A DNA stretch of 43,049 bases from an uncultured Oscillospiraceae bacterium (lineage in GTDB: Bacteria > Bacillota > Clostridia > Oscillospirales > Ruminococcaceae): assembly GCA_904384225.1 (NCBI GenBank), contig CAJFJV010000014.1, positions 1 through 43,049 on the forward strand, read 5' to 3'. The position numbers were made by a program, and so were the translations under genes. Positions 1 through 8,157 of this stretch are shown here, piece by piece; position 1 is the first letter of the stretch; the number at the start of each line of letters is the position of its first letter. The notes under the pieces were generated by a model. The model was not told the origin of the DNA. It made no database searches and saw nothing but the letters and a program-made list of their open reading frames with translations.

Positions 1-155
1 TACATCAGAACCGTTCGTTCGTCACCACCCTCATTCTTGCTTCCGAACTGACATCTCCATTGTGAGGCATGCAAGCCTAACTCGCTGGTTACGAGATTAT
101 TATGATCAAATACTGATCTTTCTTTCTCCGTGAGCTGCGTCGAAAGCGTGACTCG
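1..155. other. Window edge, no gene recognised
   Basis: No convincing coding region is seen. A 17-codon minus-strand ORF (106-159) overlaps the stop of the neighbouring XRE gene by ATGA but has no recognisable content. The stretch may be the 3' end of a minus-strand transcript. Confidence 0.4.
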
Positions 156-524
156 TCATGCTGCCGACAATGCAAACGGGACAAATGGTTGAAGTTGCAT
201 CGGACTCTTGCCGTATCCAAAATAGCCGGTCAAAAAATGACTTGAGCAGCAGGACTCAGCCTGCTGCTCACCGACGATATGCAGTTTTACCGCAACGGGA
301 ACCAGGATCTGATCCATCGGAACCTCAAAGAGATTTCCAAGTGCGTACAGATTATCTACGGTGGGAAGGCTTTCACCTTTCTGCCACTTGTAGATTGCCC
401 GAGGTTCCTCAAAGCCGAAGTAGCTCTGCAGATCTCGAACAGTCATGCCGCGCTCGAGGCGCAGGCGACGGATGTTGTTTCCCGTGGCGACAAGGTCAAT
501 CACGGGATAGGCTTTTATGCCCAT
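156..524 (-). CDS. XRE-family helix-turn-helix regulator
   Basis: A 122-residue DNA-binding protein. Residues about 15-70 form an HTH_3 domain: NNIRRLRLERGMTVRDLQ, then the recognition-helix region and a YKWQKGESLPTVDNL helix typical of Cro/CI-like regulators. The last 45 residues are low in recognisable motifs and contain a Cys-Cys pair. The start chosen is the ATG preceded at 7 nt by AAGGAGG; a longer TTG reading would run through that site. It diverges from the small gene at 612, and a TTGCAT-17-TATCCT promoter sits in the gap together with a repeated AAAATGCAA that could be its operator. By family it probably represses its own promoter. The target is unknown. Similar small XRE genes are common in Clostridia accessory regions. 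Confidence 0.8.
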   Translation of the reverse strand: MGIKAYPVIDLVATGNNIRRLRLERGMTVRDLQSYFGFEEPRAIYKWQKGESLPTVDNLYALGNLFEVPMDQILVPVAVKLHIVGEQQAESCCSSHFLTGYFGYGKSPMQLQPFVPFALSAA

Positions 525-556
525 GACAATCGCCTCCTTCAAGAGAGTGATATAAA

Positions 557-585
557 AGGATAGCAGAAAGAAACGGAAAATGCAA
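557..585 (-). promoter_or_regulatory. Promoter of the XRE gene with AAAATGCAA direct repeats
   Basis: Read on the minus strand, TTGCAT (580-585) and TATCCT (557-562) are 17 nt apart. The -35 lies inside the first of two AAAATGCAA repeats (577-585 and 589-597, 12-nt period), which suggests autoregulation. Confidence 0.45.
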
Positions 586-611
586 GAGAAAATGCAAAAT
601 AGGAGGTTAAT

Positions 612-899
612 TTGAGAGAAAAGCTGTATTGGACGATTGAAAAGTTCTCCTTCCGGTATGACTATTTCATGTTCTTTGACACGACACCGTACCTCGCGGA
701 TCAGTTATTCATCCGGCACCAAGTCAGAGTATGGTTTGACTCTGAATATGCAAAAGAAGGTTCTCCTTATCTTGCGATATTCTGCCACGTCAGAAAAAAG
801 GACGTTCCGAAGTTCCTTGCACCGAAGTTCCTTGCAGCTCTCGAAGATCTCAAAAAAAGCATGATGCTTTGTGGGCATCCTATTTTACCTAATCATTGA
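612..899 (+). CDS. Small hypothetical protein beside XRE regulator
   Basis: A 95-residue protein beginning at TTG, supported by AGGAGG at 601-606 with a 5-nt spacer. It is aromatic-rich near the N-terminus (YWTIEKFSFRYDYFMFF) and has no signal peptide, membrane segment or catalytic motif that I recognise. Near the C-terminus the pentapeptide PKFLA occurs twice in a row because of an exact 15-bp tandem duplication (807-836), which looks like a recent slippage event. It is divergent from the XRE gene, an arrangement that suggests the XRE protein controls it. The function is unknown. The C-terminus may be cut short, but without homologues that cannot be judged. Confidence 0.6.
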   Translation: MREKLYWTIEKFSFRYDYFMFFDTTPYLADQLFIRHQVRVWFDSEYAKEGSPYLAIFCHVRKKDVPKFLAPKFLAALEDLKKSMMLCGHPILPNH

Positions 900-1000
900 A
901 ATATATTTGTACTGTTCGAAAGGAAGCGGAAAACGAGGGATGCAATATAGAGCTCAGAGCAGTTCTACGGAGCGTAGGTGTCTTTTTAAATTATTTTAAG

Positions 1001-1006
1001 TATAAT
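1001..1006 (+). promoter_or_regulatory. -10 element for the HTH-kinase gene
   Basis: A perfect TATAAT lies 29 nt before the start at 1035. No good -35 is seen (TGTCTT at 979-984, spacer 16), so the promoter may need an activator or be weak. Confidence 0.4.
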
Positions 1007-1034
1007 AAAATTATGATGATGAAGGTGGGATTAT

Positions 1035-2306
1035 ATGAACCAGAAAAAAATAGGTCGATTTATTAGCTCTATAAGAAAAGAAAAAGGATATACACAGAAC
1101 AAAATTGCAGACATGATAGGAGTCAGTGAAAAGACCATTTCAAAATGGGAATGCGGAAATGGGCTGCCTGAGGTTTCTTTGATGTTGCCGCTGTGTGATT
1201 CGCTGGGGATCAGTGTAAATGAATTGCTTCTGGGCGAACGGCTCCCGCTATTCGATATGATGGCGAAGATGGGCAATACCATGGATGAATTGGTTAAACA
1301 AGTGGAATATGCGCAATTAAAGTATCGCATTTATAAACAATACGGAATAGACGTTACAGAGATCAGCGAATCAAAGTTCAGCGCCGGAAGTATTACTTAT
1401 TTTACAAAAACGGACACAGGAAAATATGTGGTAAAATACTTTACCGAAAACAGCATGAATCATCCTGAAAACGAATTCAAACTTTGTTCATTCCTTCGGC
1501 AAAAAGGTTTTCCAGTTAGTAAAATTGTAAAAAACCGTATGGGCGACGATATATCTGTAGATGAAAACGGCCGAAGATACCATGTACAGGAGTTCATTGA
1601 AGGAATCACATATGATTACCATGAAGCGCCTGAATGGCTTATGAAAGAATCTGTGAAATTACTTGGAAAAATCCACACTGTCTTAAAGGAGTATCCGCCG
1701 CTTTCTGAGGGGATTGATAAAGGATTTTTTTGTAATCGTACCATTCAAAATACGCTTCAAGAATATGGAAAAACGTTGAATCAAGCAATAGAAAACGGAG
1801 ATGTCCAAATTGCTTTTCGCATTCGAACCAATATGGATATTTTAAAAAAAATGCCGTCATACAGTTTCAATATGGAGAAATTTACTTATGCAAATACACA
1901 CGGAGATTTTATCATAACGCAGCTTGTTTGCGGAAAAGAGCAGATCAATGGTTGTATTGATTGGACAACCAGTTGCAGGCATCCTGTTGTGTGGGAAATT
2001 ATACGTTCGTATGTATATGCGTCTCCTAAATGTTTAGACGGAAAAATCGACATACAGGATTTTATATCTTACGTAGAGGTTTATCTGGAGTATGCTCAGC
2101 TGAGCGAGTATGATTTGGAGAATATGGGCAGAATGTTTTTTCAGTTTTGTGCTGTATGCAATTTTTACGGACAATATTATGCTTCCCAGACAAAAAATCG
2201 AAGTATTTTTTTGAAGCAGGCTGATTTATCTTCCAAGCTTCTTGTATGGTTTGAAGAAAATATTGATAATTTAACAAAGGAATTGATGCAGTTAAGCGTG
2301 AAATAG
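1035..2306 (+). CDS. HTH-XRE domain fused to APH-like kinase
   Basis: A 423-residue two-domain protein. Residues 1-60 are an XRE HTH (IRKEKGYTQNKIADMIGVSE, then KTISKWECGNGLPEVSLM). A linker of about 40 residues leads to an aminoglycoside-phosphotransferase/choline-kinase fold from about 100 to 400. Visible kinase landmarks are the beta-3 lysine K134 (VVKYF), the catalytic HGD at 289-291 and the metal-binding D309 in IDW. The usual Asn five residues after the catalytic Asp is Gln296, so catalysis may be altered. Start is ATG with AAGGTGGGA upstream. It is 11 nt from the DUF2087 gene, so the two are probably cotranscribed. The region looks more AT-rich than the downstream block. Possible roles are a ligand-phosphorylating regulator or an antibiotic-modifying enzyme that controls itself; the substrate is unknown. 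Confidence 0.8.
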   Translation: MNQKKIGRFISSIRKEKGYTQNKIADMIGVSEKTISKWECGNGLPEVSLMLPLCDSLGISVNELLLGERLPLFDMMAKMGNTMDELVKQVEYAQLKYRIYKQYGIDVTEISESKFSAGSITYFTKTDTGKYVVKYFTENSMNHPENEFKLCSFLRQKGFPVSKIVKNRMGDDISVDENGRRYHVQEFIEGITYDYHEAPEWLMKESVKLLGKIHTVLKEYPPLSEGIDKGFFCNRTIQNTLQEYGKTLNQAIENGDVQIAFRIRTNMDILKKMPSYSFNMEKFTYANTHGDFIITQLVCGKEQINGCIDWTTSCRHPVVWEIIRSYVYASPKCLDGKIDIQDFISYVEVYLEYAQLSEYDLENMGRMFFQFCAVCNFYGQYYASQTKNRSIFLKQADLSSKLLVWFEENIDNLTKELMQLSVK

Positions 2307-2317
2307 GAGTGAAATAA

Positions 2318-2599
2318 ATGAAGGAAGAGTATAAAAATAAGATAAAACGCTTTTATGATGAAAGCGGAAAATTAGTTCAGTATCCTGCCAAAAGACCGTT
2401 GAGGATGATTGCATTACAAAAAATAGCAGCAGAGTTTGAACTTAACCGAACGTATTCGGAAAAAGAAGTAAACAACAAGATAAAAGACAACATCCGATTT
2501 ACTGATATTGAACTAATTCGTAGAGAAATGATAGAACATGGATTCATGGGGAGGCTGAGAGATGGTTCGCAATATTGGTTAGAAAAAAGGAATTCATAG
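2318..2599 (+). CDS. DUF2087 domain protein
   Basis: A 93-residue protein that is almost entirely one DUF2087 domain. The diagnostic pattern is visible: G(K)LVQYPAKRPLRMIAL, then a FELNRTYSEKEVN segment, then LIRREMIEHGFMGR and a terminal DGSQYW. DUF2087 is a small helical, probably nucleic-acid-binding domain often attached to ArsR-type regulators or acetyltransferases. Here it stands alone, directly downstream of the HTH-kinase fusion, with an AGGAG site before its ATG. The proximity suggests that the two proteins work together, but the actual role is unknown. Confidence 0.8.
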   Translation: MKEEYKNKIKRFYDESGKLVQYPAKRPLRMIALQKIAAEFELNRTYSEKEVNNKIKDNIRFTDIELIRREMIEHGFMGRLRDGSQYWLEKRNS

Positions 2600-2911
2600 A
2601 GTGGAATGACCGTCATTCATGCATTTGAAAGAGTACATACTAACTTGCTGTATTTTCTTTTGCAGCAATACAATTGGATCATGCAGTCTGCAAATATTGA
2701 AATCATGATTTTTCAGAAGAGAAACAAAATCAGTATTTTGACGATAAATTGAAGAATTGCAACACAACAAAACGCCTGCTTGTAATATCGCAAATATTAC
2801 AAGCAGGCGTTTTATAAAAGAAAAATTGTAGCCGAATGCGTTTTGTGTGCGGCCCCTTTTACTGGACCAGTGCGGACAGGCATAAGGGCTTTTGTGTTTG
2901 AACGATAAACG
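2600..2911. other. Convergent intergenic region
   Basis: The region between two convergent genes. It contains the bidirectional terminator at 2769-2813 and a 48-codon ORF (2606-2752) with no usable ribosome binding site. Nothing else is recognisable. Confidence 0.5.
2769..2813. terminator. Bidirectional terminator, 20-bp perfect stem
   Basis: Arms 2769-2788 and 2794-2813 are perfect inverse complements with a CGCAA loop. TTTT closes the plus-strand stem and is followed by ATAAAAG. It lies between the convergent DUF2087 and lysA genes. Confidence 0.75.
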
Positions 2912-4171
2912 CTATTTTTTAAAAAAGGGAGAAAAATCAAATGTTGCAAAGTAATCAGCAGGTGTTTCCGCCCGGCGGATCATCTGGACAGAACCGTCCT
3001 CTTTGAGTAAGAGTTCAGCTGAGCGCAGCTTGCCGTTATAGTTATATCCCATAGAAAATCCATGTGCTCCCGTGTCGTGAATGGCTACGTAATCGCCAAT
3101 ATTGATTTTGGGCAGCATTCTATCAATAGCGAATTTGTCATTGTTTTCGCAAAGCCCGCCGGTTACATCGTATTGATGATCACATGGCGCATCCTCTTTT
3201 CCAAGGACTGTTATATGATGATACGCGCCGTAAATCGCTGGGCGCATTAGGTTTGCTGCGCATGCATCCAATCCGACATATTCTTTATAAATATGTTTTT
3301 CATGCAATACTTTGGAAATAAGCAAGCCGTGCGGCGCCAGCATAAAGCGCCCAAGTTCTGTGAAAATTGAAACATCCTCCATTTTTGCTGGAACAAGGAC
3401 TTCCTCAAAAGCTTTCCGAACGCCGTCTCCAATTGCAAAAATATCATTTTCTTCCTGCTCTGGCCGATACGCCACACCAATACCGCCTGAGAGGTTGATG
3501 TATTGAATATCTGCACCGGTTGTGTCCCGCAGTTCGACGGCAAGCTGGAAAAGTGTGCGTGCCAGTTCCGGATAATAATCGTTTGTAACGGTATTGCTCG
3601 CCAAGAAGGCGTGAATACCGAAACGTTTTGCACCTTTTTTCATTAACAGACGAAACCCATCGATCATCTGTTGTTTGGTCATACCGTATTTTGCGTCTCC
3701 CGGATGATCCATGATCTGATTGTCCAGCATAAAATGCCCGCCGGGATTATACCGGCAGAAAATGGTTTCCGGCACACCCGTAAGCCGGTCAAGCCATTCG
3801 ATATGCGTAAAATCGTCAAGATTGATATAGGCGCCGAGCTTATAGGCAAGACGCATATCCTCTTCCGGCGTCACATTGGAAGAAAACATAATATCGCTTC
3901 CATGAAAACCACAGGCTTCGCTCATCATTAGTTCTGTGAGAGAAGAGCAGTCTACACCGCAGCCCTCTTCCTGTAGGATTTTTAAAAGGAACGGGTTCGG
4001 CGTCGCTTTAACTGCGAAATATTCACGAAACCCTTTGTTCCAGGAAAAAGCTTTTTTAAGATTGCGAGCCGTTTGACGAATCCCTTTTTCGTCATAAATA
4101 TGAAAAGGTGTAGGATAAGTTTGGGCAATTTCCTGCACTTGATCAAGCGTAACAAACGGTATTTTTTTCAT
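2912..4171 (-). CDS. lysA: Diaminopimelate decarboxylase
   Basis: Converts meso-2,6-diaminopimelate to L-lysine, the last step of lysine synthesis; a cytosolic PLP enzyme. It has 419 residues, the usual size. PLP-binding Lys55 lies in YFAVKATPNP at the start of the fold-III alanine-racemase-like barrel. The phosphate-binding glycine loop appears as NLSGGIG. FTELGRF corresponds to the EPGR loop (here ELGR). The C-terminal beta domain has GGLCENNDKF, carrying the conserved active-site Cys of the dimer partner, and DTGAHGFSMGYNYNG. It is a single-gene unit with its own promoter and a leader of about 155 nt. The leader folds into hairpins but does not visibly match the lysine riboswitch. Confidence 0.93.
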   Translation of the reverse strand: MKKIPFVTLDQVQEIAQTYPTPFHIYDEKGIRQTARNLKKAFSWNKGFREYFAVKATPNPFLLKILQEEGCGVDCSSLTELMMSEACGFHGSDIMFSSNVTPEEDMRLAYKLGAYINLDDFTHIEWLDRLTGVPETIFCRYNPGGHFMLDNQIMDHPGDAKYGMTKQQMIDGFRLLMKKGAKRFGIHAFLASNTVTNDYYPELARTLFQLAVELRDTTGADIQYINLSGGIGVAYRPEQEENDIFAIGDGVRKAFEEVLVPAKMEDVSIFTELGRFMLAPHGLLISKVLHEKHIYKEYVGLDACAANLMRPAIYGAYHHITVLGKEDAPCDHQYDVTGGLCENNDKFAIDRMLPKINIGDYVAIHDTGAHGFSMGYNYNGKLRSAELLLKEDGSVQMIRRAETPADYFATFDFSPFFKK

Positions 4172-4326
4172 GGTATCGTTTACATCCTTTCCGGCCCGGC
4201 AAATGCTGCGGGCACAGCTTTATAGCGAAGACTTCTTTTGGGCGCTATAACCCTGTATTTTATCGATGGCGGTGCCATAGGCGATTAGAAAGCCGAAATC
4301 CTCTATCTTTACAACAACTGAGATAC
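4172..4326 (-). promoter_or_regulatory. Structured 5' leader of lysA
   Basis: Between the predicted start site and lysA three stem-loops are visible: ATGGC/GCCAT (4266-4278), TTATAGCG/CGCTATAA (4220-4250) and GCCCG-GC/GC-CGGGC (4194-4213), the last just before the AAAGGATG ribosome binding region. It could be a regulatory leader. It is too short for, and unlike, the known L-box. Confidence 0.4.
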
Positions 4327-4332
4327 TGCTTC

Positions 4333-4361
4333 AATATACCTTAGAAAATCCCCTTTGTCAA
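4333..4361 (-). promoter_or_regulatory. lysA promoter
   Basis: On the minus strand TTGACA (4356-4361) and TATATT (4333-4338) are separated by exactly 17 nt: a consensus-like vegetative promoter. Confidence 0.75.
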
Positions 4362-4527
4362 CTGAATTCGGCAGAGTTTCAGTCAGCCGTAAGGGTTGAG
4401 GATAAGTGATACAGAGATTTGACTTGCATACACACGGACGACACAGAAGATTTTTCGATCGGTAACAAAAAGTTAAAAATAGAACGTTTGTTTTTTGCGA
4501 TTCGGCATAGGATTTCACGGTAGGATG

Positions 4528-4536
4528 TGTTATAAT
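4528..4536 (+). promoter_or_regulatory. Extended -10 promoter for the lipoprotein operon
   Basis: TGTTATAAT is a perfect extended -10 (TGnTATAAT), 64 nt before the lipoprotein ATG. No clear -35, as is usual for extended -10 promoters. Confidence 0.6.
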
Positions 4537-4600
4537 AGCCTCAGAATTGTTTGTGTTTCGAAAAGATCAAATAAAGATAATGCCGCCGGGGAGGACAGAT

Positions 4601-5917
4601 ATGAAACGTAAGATTTTGACATTGGCGCTGAGCACTGCGCTGGTATTATCAGGATGTTCATATGGTCAGACCGGTATAGAAAGTCTGTTAAAGCCGCCGA
4701 AACTGTCAGATCAGCAAAATGAAATCTATACTGCACTGCAAGCAAGCATAGGAAAAAATATTACGTTGAAGTATCCGCGTACCGGTGATTTTACATCGGC
4801 TTTCCTGATCGCCAATATTGATGAAGAGTCCACACAGGAGGCCATTGTTTTTTATGAAGCGGCAGATACGGTAAACGCCACGATGACATTACGCATCAAT
4901 GTATTGGATCAAAACGATGGTGCATGGGTATCTGTATACGACGCCGGCGTTTCTGCGCAGGACGTGGATAAGGTAAACTTTGTACAGTCGAACGGGAATA
5001 CTTTCCTTGTTGTAGGATTTAATTTGGCCGGCGACAGCGGAAAGTTTGTCGTCGTATACCGATATCAGGATGGGCGCCTTGAGGAAACGGCCCAGCGGCT
5101 CACTTGCCTTGAATATGTTTCGTGTAACCTGAATGAGGATGAATACACAGAAATTTTTACTATTATAACGGATGCAAAAAGCGGTCGCCGCATTGCTCAG
5201 GCTTATCAAATATCCAGTCAGGGAAGCGTCAGGCCAATGGGACGAACGGATATGGATGCAAGTGTTTCTTCTTATCGGAATATAACGACGGGAAAACTTG
5301 CCGACGGCAGGCAGGCCGTCTATCTTGACGGGTTAAGCGGTACAAATCGATATACGACAGAGGTTTTGACATATGAGAATGGCAGCTTATACAATTTGTT
5401 GTACAGCGCCGCAGGAGAAAAATCATTTATAGAGGAGACAGTGCGAAGCGACGCCATATTCAGTGCGGATATTGACGCGGATGGCGTAATTGAAATACCG
5501 ACGCGTGTGGCCGCAAGCGGATATGAGGATGCTGCTTCGCATGAACAGGAGTATTTTACACTCTGGAATATCTGCACAGAAGATGGGCTGGAGGTCAAAA
5601 AGACCTCGTATGTGGCCTATACTTTGGGATTCCTTTTTACCATTCCGGATAAATGGCTTGGACGCGTTACACCGGTTTTTTCTTCGGCGGAAAACGAACT
5701 CACCTTTTATCGGTATGACGGTGGGATGGAGCCGACGGCGCGTCTGCTTTCGATACGCGTATTTCGAAGCAGTGAATTCCGGGAAGGAATATCGGGATAC
5801 ACGACACTCCGCGACAATGGGCAGATCATTTATGCTCAAAAAATATATGACGACGACAAATCGCTTCAGCTGGACAGCGAGACAGTACAGTCCTGCTTTA
5901 GTCTGTATACACAATAG
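4601..5917 (+). CDS. Lipoprotein of unknown function, two-component partner
   Basis: A 438-residue exported lipoprotein. The start at 4601 follows GGGGAGG at 7 nt and gives a clean lipoprotein signal: KRK, a hydrophobic stretch and lipobox LSGC with Cys19. The mature region resembles proteins seen upstream of two-component systems in Ruminococcaceae-like genomes and lacks a catalytic motif that I can name. Several segments have the D-x-(N/D)-x-D pattern of repeat proteins with integrin-like or calcium-binding blades (NIDEESTQEA, NLNEDEYTEI, DIDADGVIEI), about 100-150 residues apart, so a beta-propeller-like fold is possible. It is 11 nt before the response regulator and probably cotranscribed with it. 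An envelope-sensing accessory role is inference. Confidence 0.75.
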   Translation: MKRKILTLALSTALVLSGCSYGQTGIESLLKPPKLSDQQNEIYTALQASIGKNITLKYPRTGDFTSAFLIANIDEESTQEAIVFYEAADTVNATMTLRINVLDQNDGAWVSVYDAGVSAQDVDKVNFVQSNGNTFLVVGFNLAGDSGKFVVVYRYQDGRLEETAQRLTCLEYVSCNLNEDEYTEIFTIITDAKSGRRIAQAYQISSQGSVRPMGRTDMDASVSSYRNITTGKLADGRQAVYLDGLSGTNRYTTEVLTYENGSLYNLLYSAAGEKSFIEETVRSDAIFSADIDADGVIEIPTRVAASGYEDAASHEQEYFTLWNICTEDGLEVKKTSYVAYTLGFLFTIPDKWLGRVTPVFSSAENELTFYRYDGGMEPTARLLSIRVFRSSEFREGISGYTTLRDNGQIIYAQKIYDDDKSLQLDSETVQSCFSLYTQ

Positions 5918-5928
5918 GGGGGCTCAAA

Positions 5929-6627
5929 TTGAAAAAGATACTGATTTGTGAAGATGAACCGGCAATCCGTGATTTTGTGGTAATCAACCTGCAACGCAGC
6001 GGCTATACCACGGTAGCGGTATCAAGCGGTGAGGAGGCGCTGCGCGTATTCGGGCCGGATGGCGGAGATTTTGACGTGGCGCTTTTGGATATTATGATGC
6101 CTGGAATAGATGGTTTTACTGTCTGCAAGGAACTTCGCCAACGGTCAAACTGCGTTGGGATTGTAATGCTTACTGCAAAATCGCAAGAGGAAGATAAAGT
6201 AAGGGGGCTTACGCTTGGGGCAGATGACTATGTGGTAAAACCGTTTTCCCCTTCCGAGCTGGTTGCACGCGTCGAGGCAATTTATCGACGCGTCCTGTTT
6301 GCGAAGTCCTTACGGCGCGGGGCTTCCGTGCCGATTGTTTCGGGGGATTTTGTGCTGAATCCGCGCAGCCGTTCTTTAATGCGGGATGGAAAGACCATTG
6401 AATTGACGCAGGTGGAATATCAGTTGATGGAACTTTTTATTAAAAATAAGGGGATCGCACTGGGAAGGAATCGGATTTTAGATGATATCTGGGGCGAGGA
6501 TTACTACGGTGACGAGAAAATTGTGGATGTAAATGTGCGCCGGCTCCGCATGAAAATTGAAGATGAACCCTCAAAGCCGCAGCATCTGCTGACGGTTTGG
6601 GGATATGGATATAAATGGCAGGAGTAA
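5929..6627 (+). CDS. OmpR/PhoB-family response regulator
   Basis: A 232-residue two-domain regulator. Receiver domain about 3-118: acidic pocket E8/D9, phospho-acceptor D54 in LLDIMMPG, T82 in VMLTAKS and K104 in VVKPFSP. DNA-binding winged helix about 132-230, with the typical LTQVEYQLMELF and VDVNVRRLRMKIE helices. The start is TTG, preceded by AGGGGGG. Its gene lies between a lipoprotein and a histidine kinase, the expected cognate partner. It likely activates or represses envelope or nutrient-response genes; the exact regulon cannot be read from sequence. Confidence 0.92.
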   Translation: MKKILICEDEPAIRDFVVINLQRSGYTTVAVSSGEEALRVFGPDGGDFDVALLDIMMPGIDGFTVCKELRQRSNCVGIVMLTAKSQEEDKVRGLTLGADDYVVKPFSPSELVARVEAIYRRVLFAKSLRRGASVPIVSGDFVLNPRSRSLMRDGKTIELTQVEYQLMELFIKNKGIALGRNRILDDIWGEDYYGDEKIVDVNVRRLRMKIEDEPSKPQHLLTVWGYGYKWQE

Positions 6628-6663
6628 GGCTGAAGGATAGGAAAGGCAAAAGGGGAGACATGT

Positions 6664-8157
6664 ATGGCGGTTAAAAGCATTACACAGCGTTGGGTACTTA
6701 ACAGCCTGAGTGTTATTTTGGCCATTATCCTGCTTGCGGCAATAGCATTTTCGGTGTCGATATACAATTTTTATTATACTGCGGTTCGCGCAGCGCTTAC
6801 TTCACGCGCCAATATTTCATCCGGAATCCTTTTGCGGGTGCTTGATGACAATTCGGTTGATTTTAATGCGGAATTGCGTGATTTAGTGGAAAATTCGGAT
6901 GTAAAAGAACAATTCGAAGTTACGGCGATCGACCACAATGGACATGTTGCACTCTCTTCCAGCGGCTTTTCCTATAACCGCCAAGAAGTGATGCCGGATT
7001 ATGAAGAAGCACAACGCAGCGCATCCGGAAAAGGGTATTATGTCGGGAAGACAGAATCCGGAGAGCGGATTATGGCGATTACGGTGATGCTTCCCAGTAT
7101 GACGGCGGAGTACTCTGCCTTACGCTATGTCACCTCTATGGAAAATGTCGATAAGCAGCTTTTTGTATATATTGCGGTATTTATTTTAGGCGTCATCGTA
7201 GTGATCGTTTTTGTTTTGATATCGGGGCTTTACTTTGTTAAATCTATTGTCATACCGGTTAGGGAAGTCATAGCGGCGGCGAAGCGTTTTGCAACCGGTG
7301 ATATGACGACACGGATTCAGAAAAAATCGGATGATGAAATGGGTGATCTTACCGACGTCATCAATTATATGGCAGATGAGATTGTAGCTTCAGAAAAAAT
7401 GAAAAACGATTTTATATCCTCTGTATCCCATGAACTCCGCACACCGCTTACGGCCATAAAAGGGTGGAGCGAAACGTTGGAAACGATTGGAGACGAACCG
7501 GAAGACCGGGAAATGATGCGCAGAGGATTAAACGTTATAACCGGCGAAACCGAACGGCTTTCTTCAATGGTGGAAGAATTGCTTGATTTTTCACGGATGC
7601 AAAGCGGCAGGATGGCCATTATAAAAAGCCGAATGGATGTTCTGGCAGAGGTTGGTGAGGCGGTGCTGATTTACAAGCAGAGAGCGCAGCGGGATGAAAT
7701 TCGGCTGATTTATCAGGAGCCGGAATCGGTTTCTCCGATTTTTGGAGATAGAAGTCGGCTAAAACAGGTATTTATCAATATCATTGATAATGCAATAAAG
7801 TATTGTGATGCAGGAGATACAGTCACCGTTTCTGTACAGGAACATGATGGCTTCATTGACGTCATTGTGGCGGATACTGGATGTGGTATTTCAGCTGAGG
7901 ATCTTCCCAAAATAAAGACTAAGTTTTATAAGGCCAATCAGACGCGCCGGGGATCAGGAATAGGGCTTGCGGTTGCGGATGAGATTGTACACCTGCATGA
8001 TGGCGAACTGTTTGTGAGCAGCGCTTTGGGTAAAGGGACGATCGTTACAGTCCGGCTGCCGGTCAATCTGAAAAAAGGAGAGATGCGTGAGCCGGAAATT
8101 ACAACAACTAAGGAGATCTCACTTTCAGAAATAGAGGAAAGGACAAGGGAAGAATGA
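6664..8157 (+). CDS. PhoR/WalK-like sensor histidine kinase
   Basis: A 497-residue membrane kinase and likely partner of the preceding regulator. Segments in order: TM1 (about 12-34), an extracellular sensor region of about 130 residues, TM2 (about 167-192), HAMP (about 193-245), and HisKA with phospho-acceptor H256 in SHELRTPLTAIKGW. The ATPase domain shows the N-box NIIDNAIKY, G1 box DTGCGI and G2 box GSGIGLAVA. The C-terminal tail of about 30 residues is acidic and Thr-rich. It overlaps the DUF1385 gene by ATGA, so translation is coupled. The ligand is unknown. Confidence 0.92.
   Translation: MAVKSITQRWVLNSLSVILAIILLAAIAFSVSIYNFYYTAVRAALTSRANISSGILLRVLDDNSVDFNAELRDLVENSDVKEQFEVTAIDHNGHVALSSSGFSYNRQEVMPDYEEAQRSASGKGYYVGKTESGERIMAITVMLPSMTAEYSALRYVTSMENVDKQLFVYIAVFILGVIVVIVFVLISGLYFVKSIVIPVREVIAAAKRFATGDMTTRIQKKSDDEMGDLTDVINYMADEIVASEKMKNDFISSVSHELRTPLTAIKGWSETLETIGDEPEDREMMRRGLNVITGETERLSSMVEELLDFSRMQSGRMAIIKSRMDVLAEVGEAVLIYKQRAQRDEIRLIYQEPESVSPIFGDRSRLKQVFINIIDNAIKYCDAGDTVTVSVQEHDGFIDVIVADTGCGISAEDLPKIKTKFYKANQTRRGSGIGLAVADEIVHLHDGELFVSSALGKGTIVTVRLPVNLKKGEMREPEITTTKEISLSEIEERTREE

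Noticed and set aside
158-526. Plus-strand ORF opposite the XRE gene
   Set aside because: It is antisense to a protein with clear HTH signature and RBS, and its own sequence has no recognisable family.
1035-2306. Named aminoglycoside resistance enzyme
   Set aside because: Only the fold is recognisable; the HTH fusion and the Gln296 change argue against assigning a specific resistance function.
2606-2752. 48-codon ORF after the DUF2087 gene
   Set aside because: No usable ribosome binding site and no recognisable content.
4173-4271. 32-codon minus-strand ORF before lysA as leader peptide
   Set aside because: No ribosome binding site, no run of lysine codons, and it covers the paired leader segments.
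4172-4326. Lysine riboswitch (L-box) at lysA
   Set aside because: GATAGAGG occurs but the leader is too short and the matching 3' core segments are not seen.
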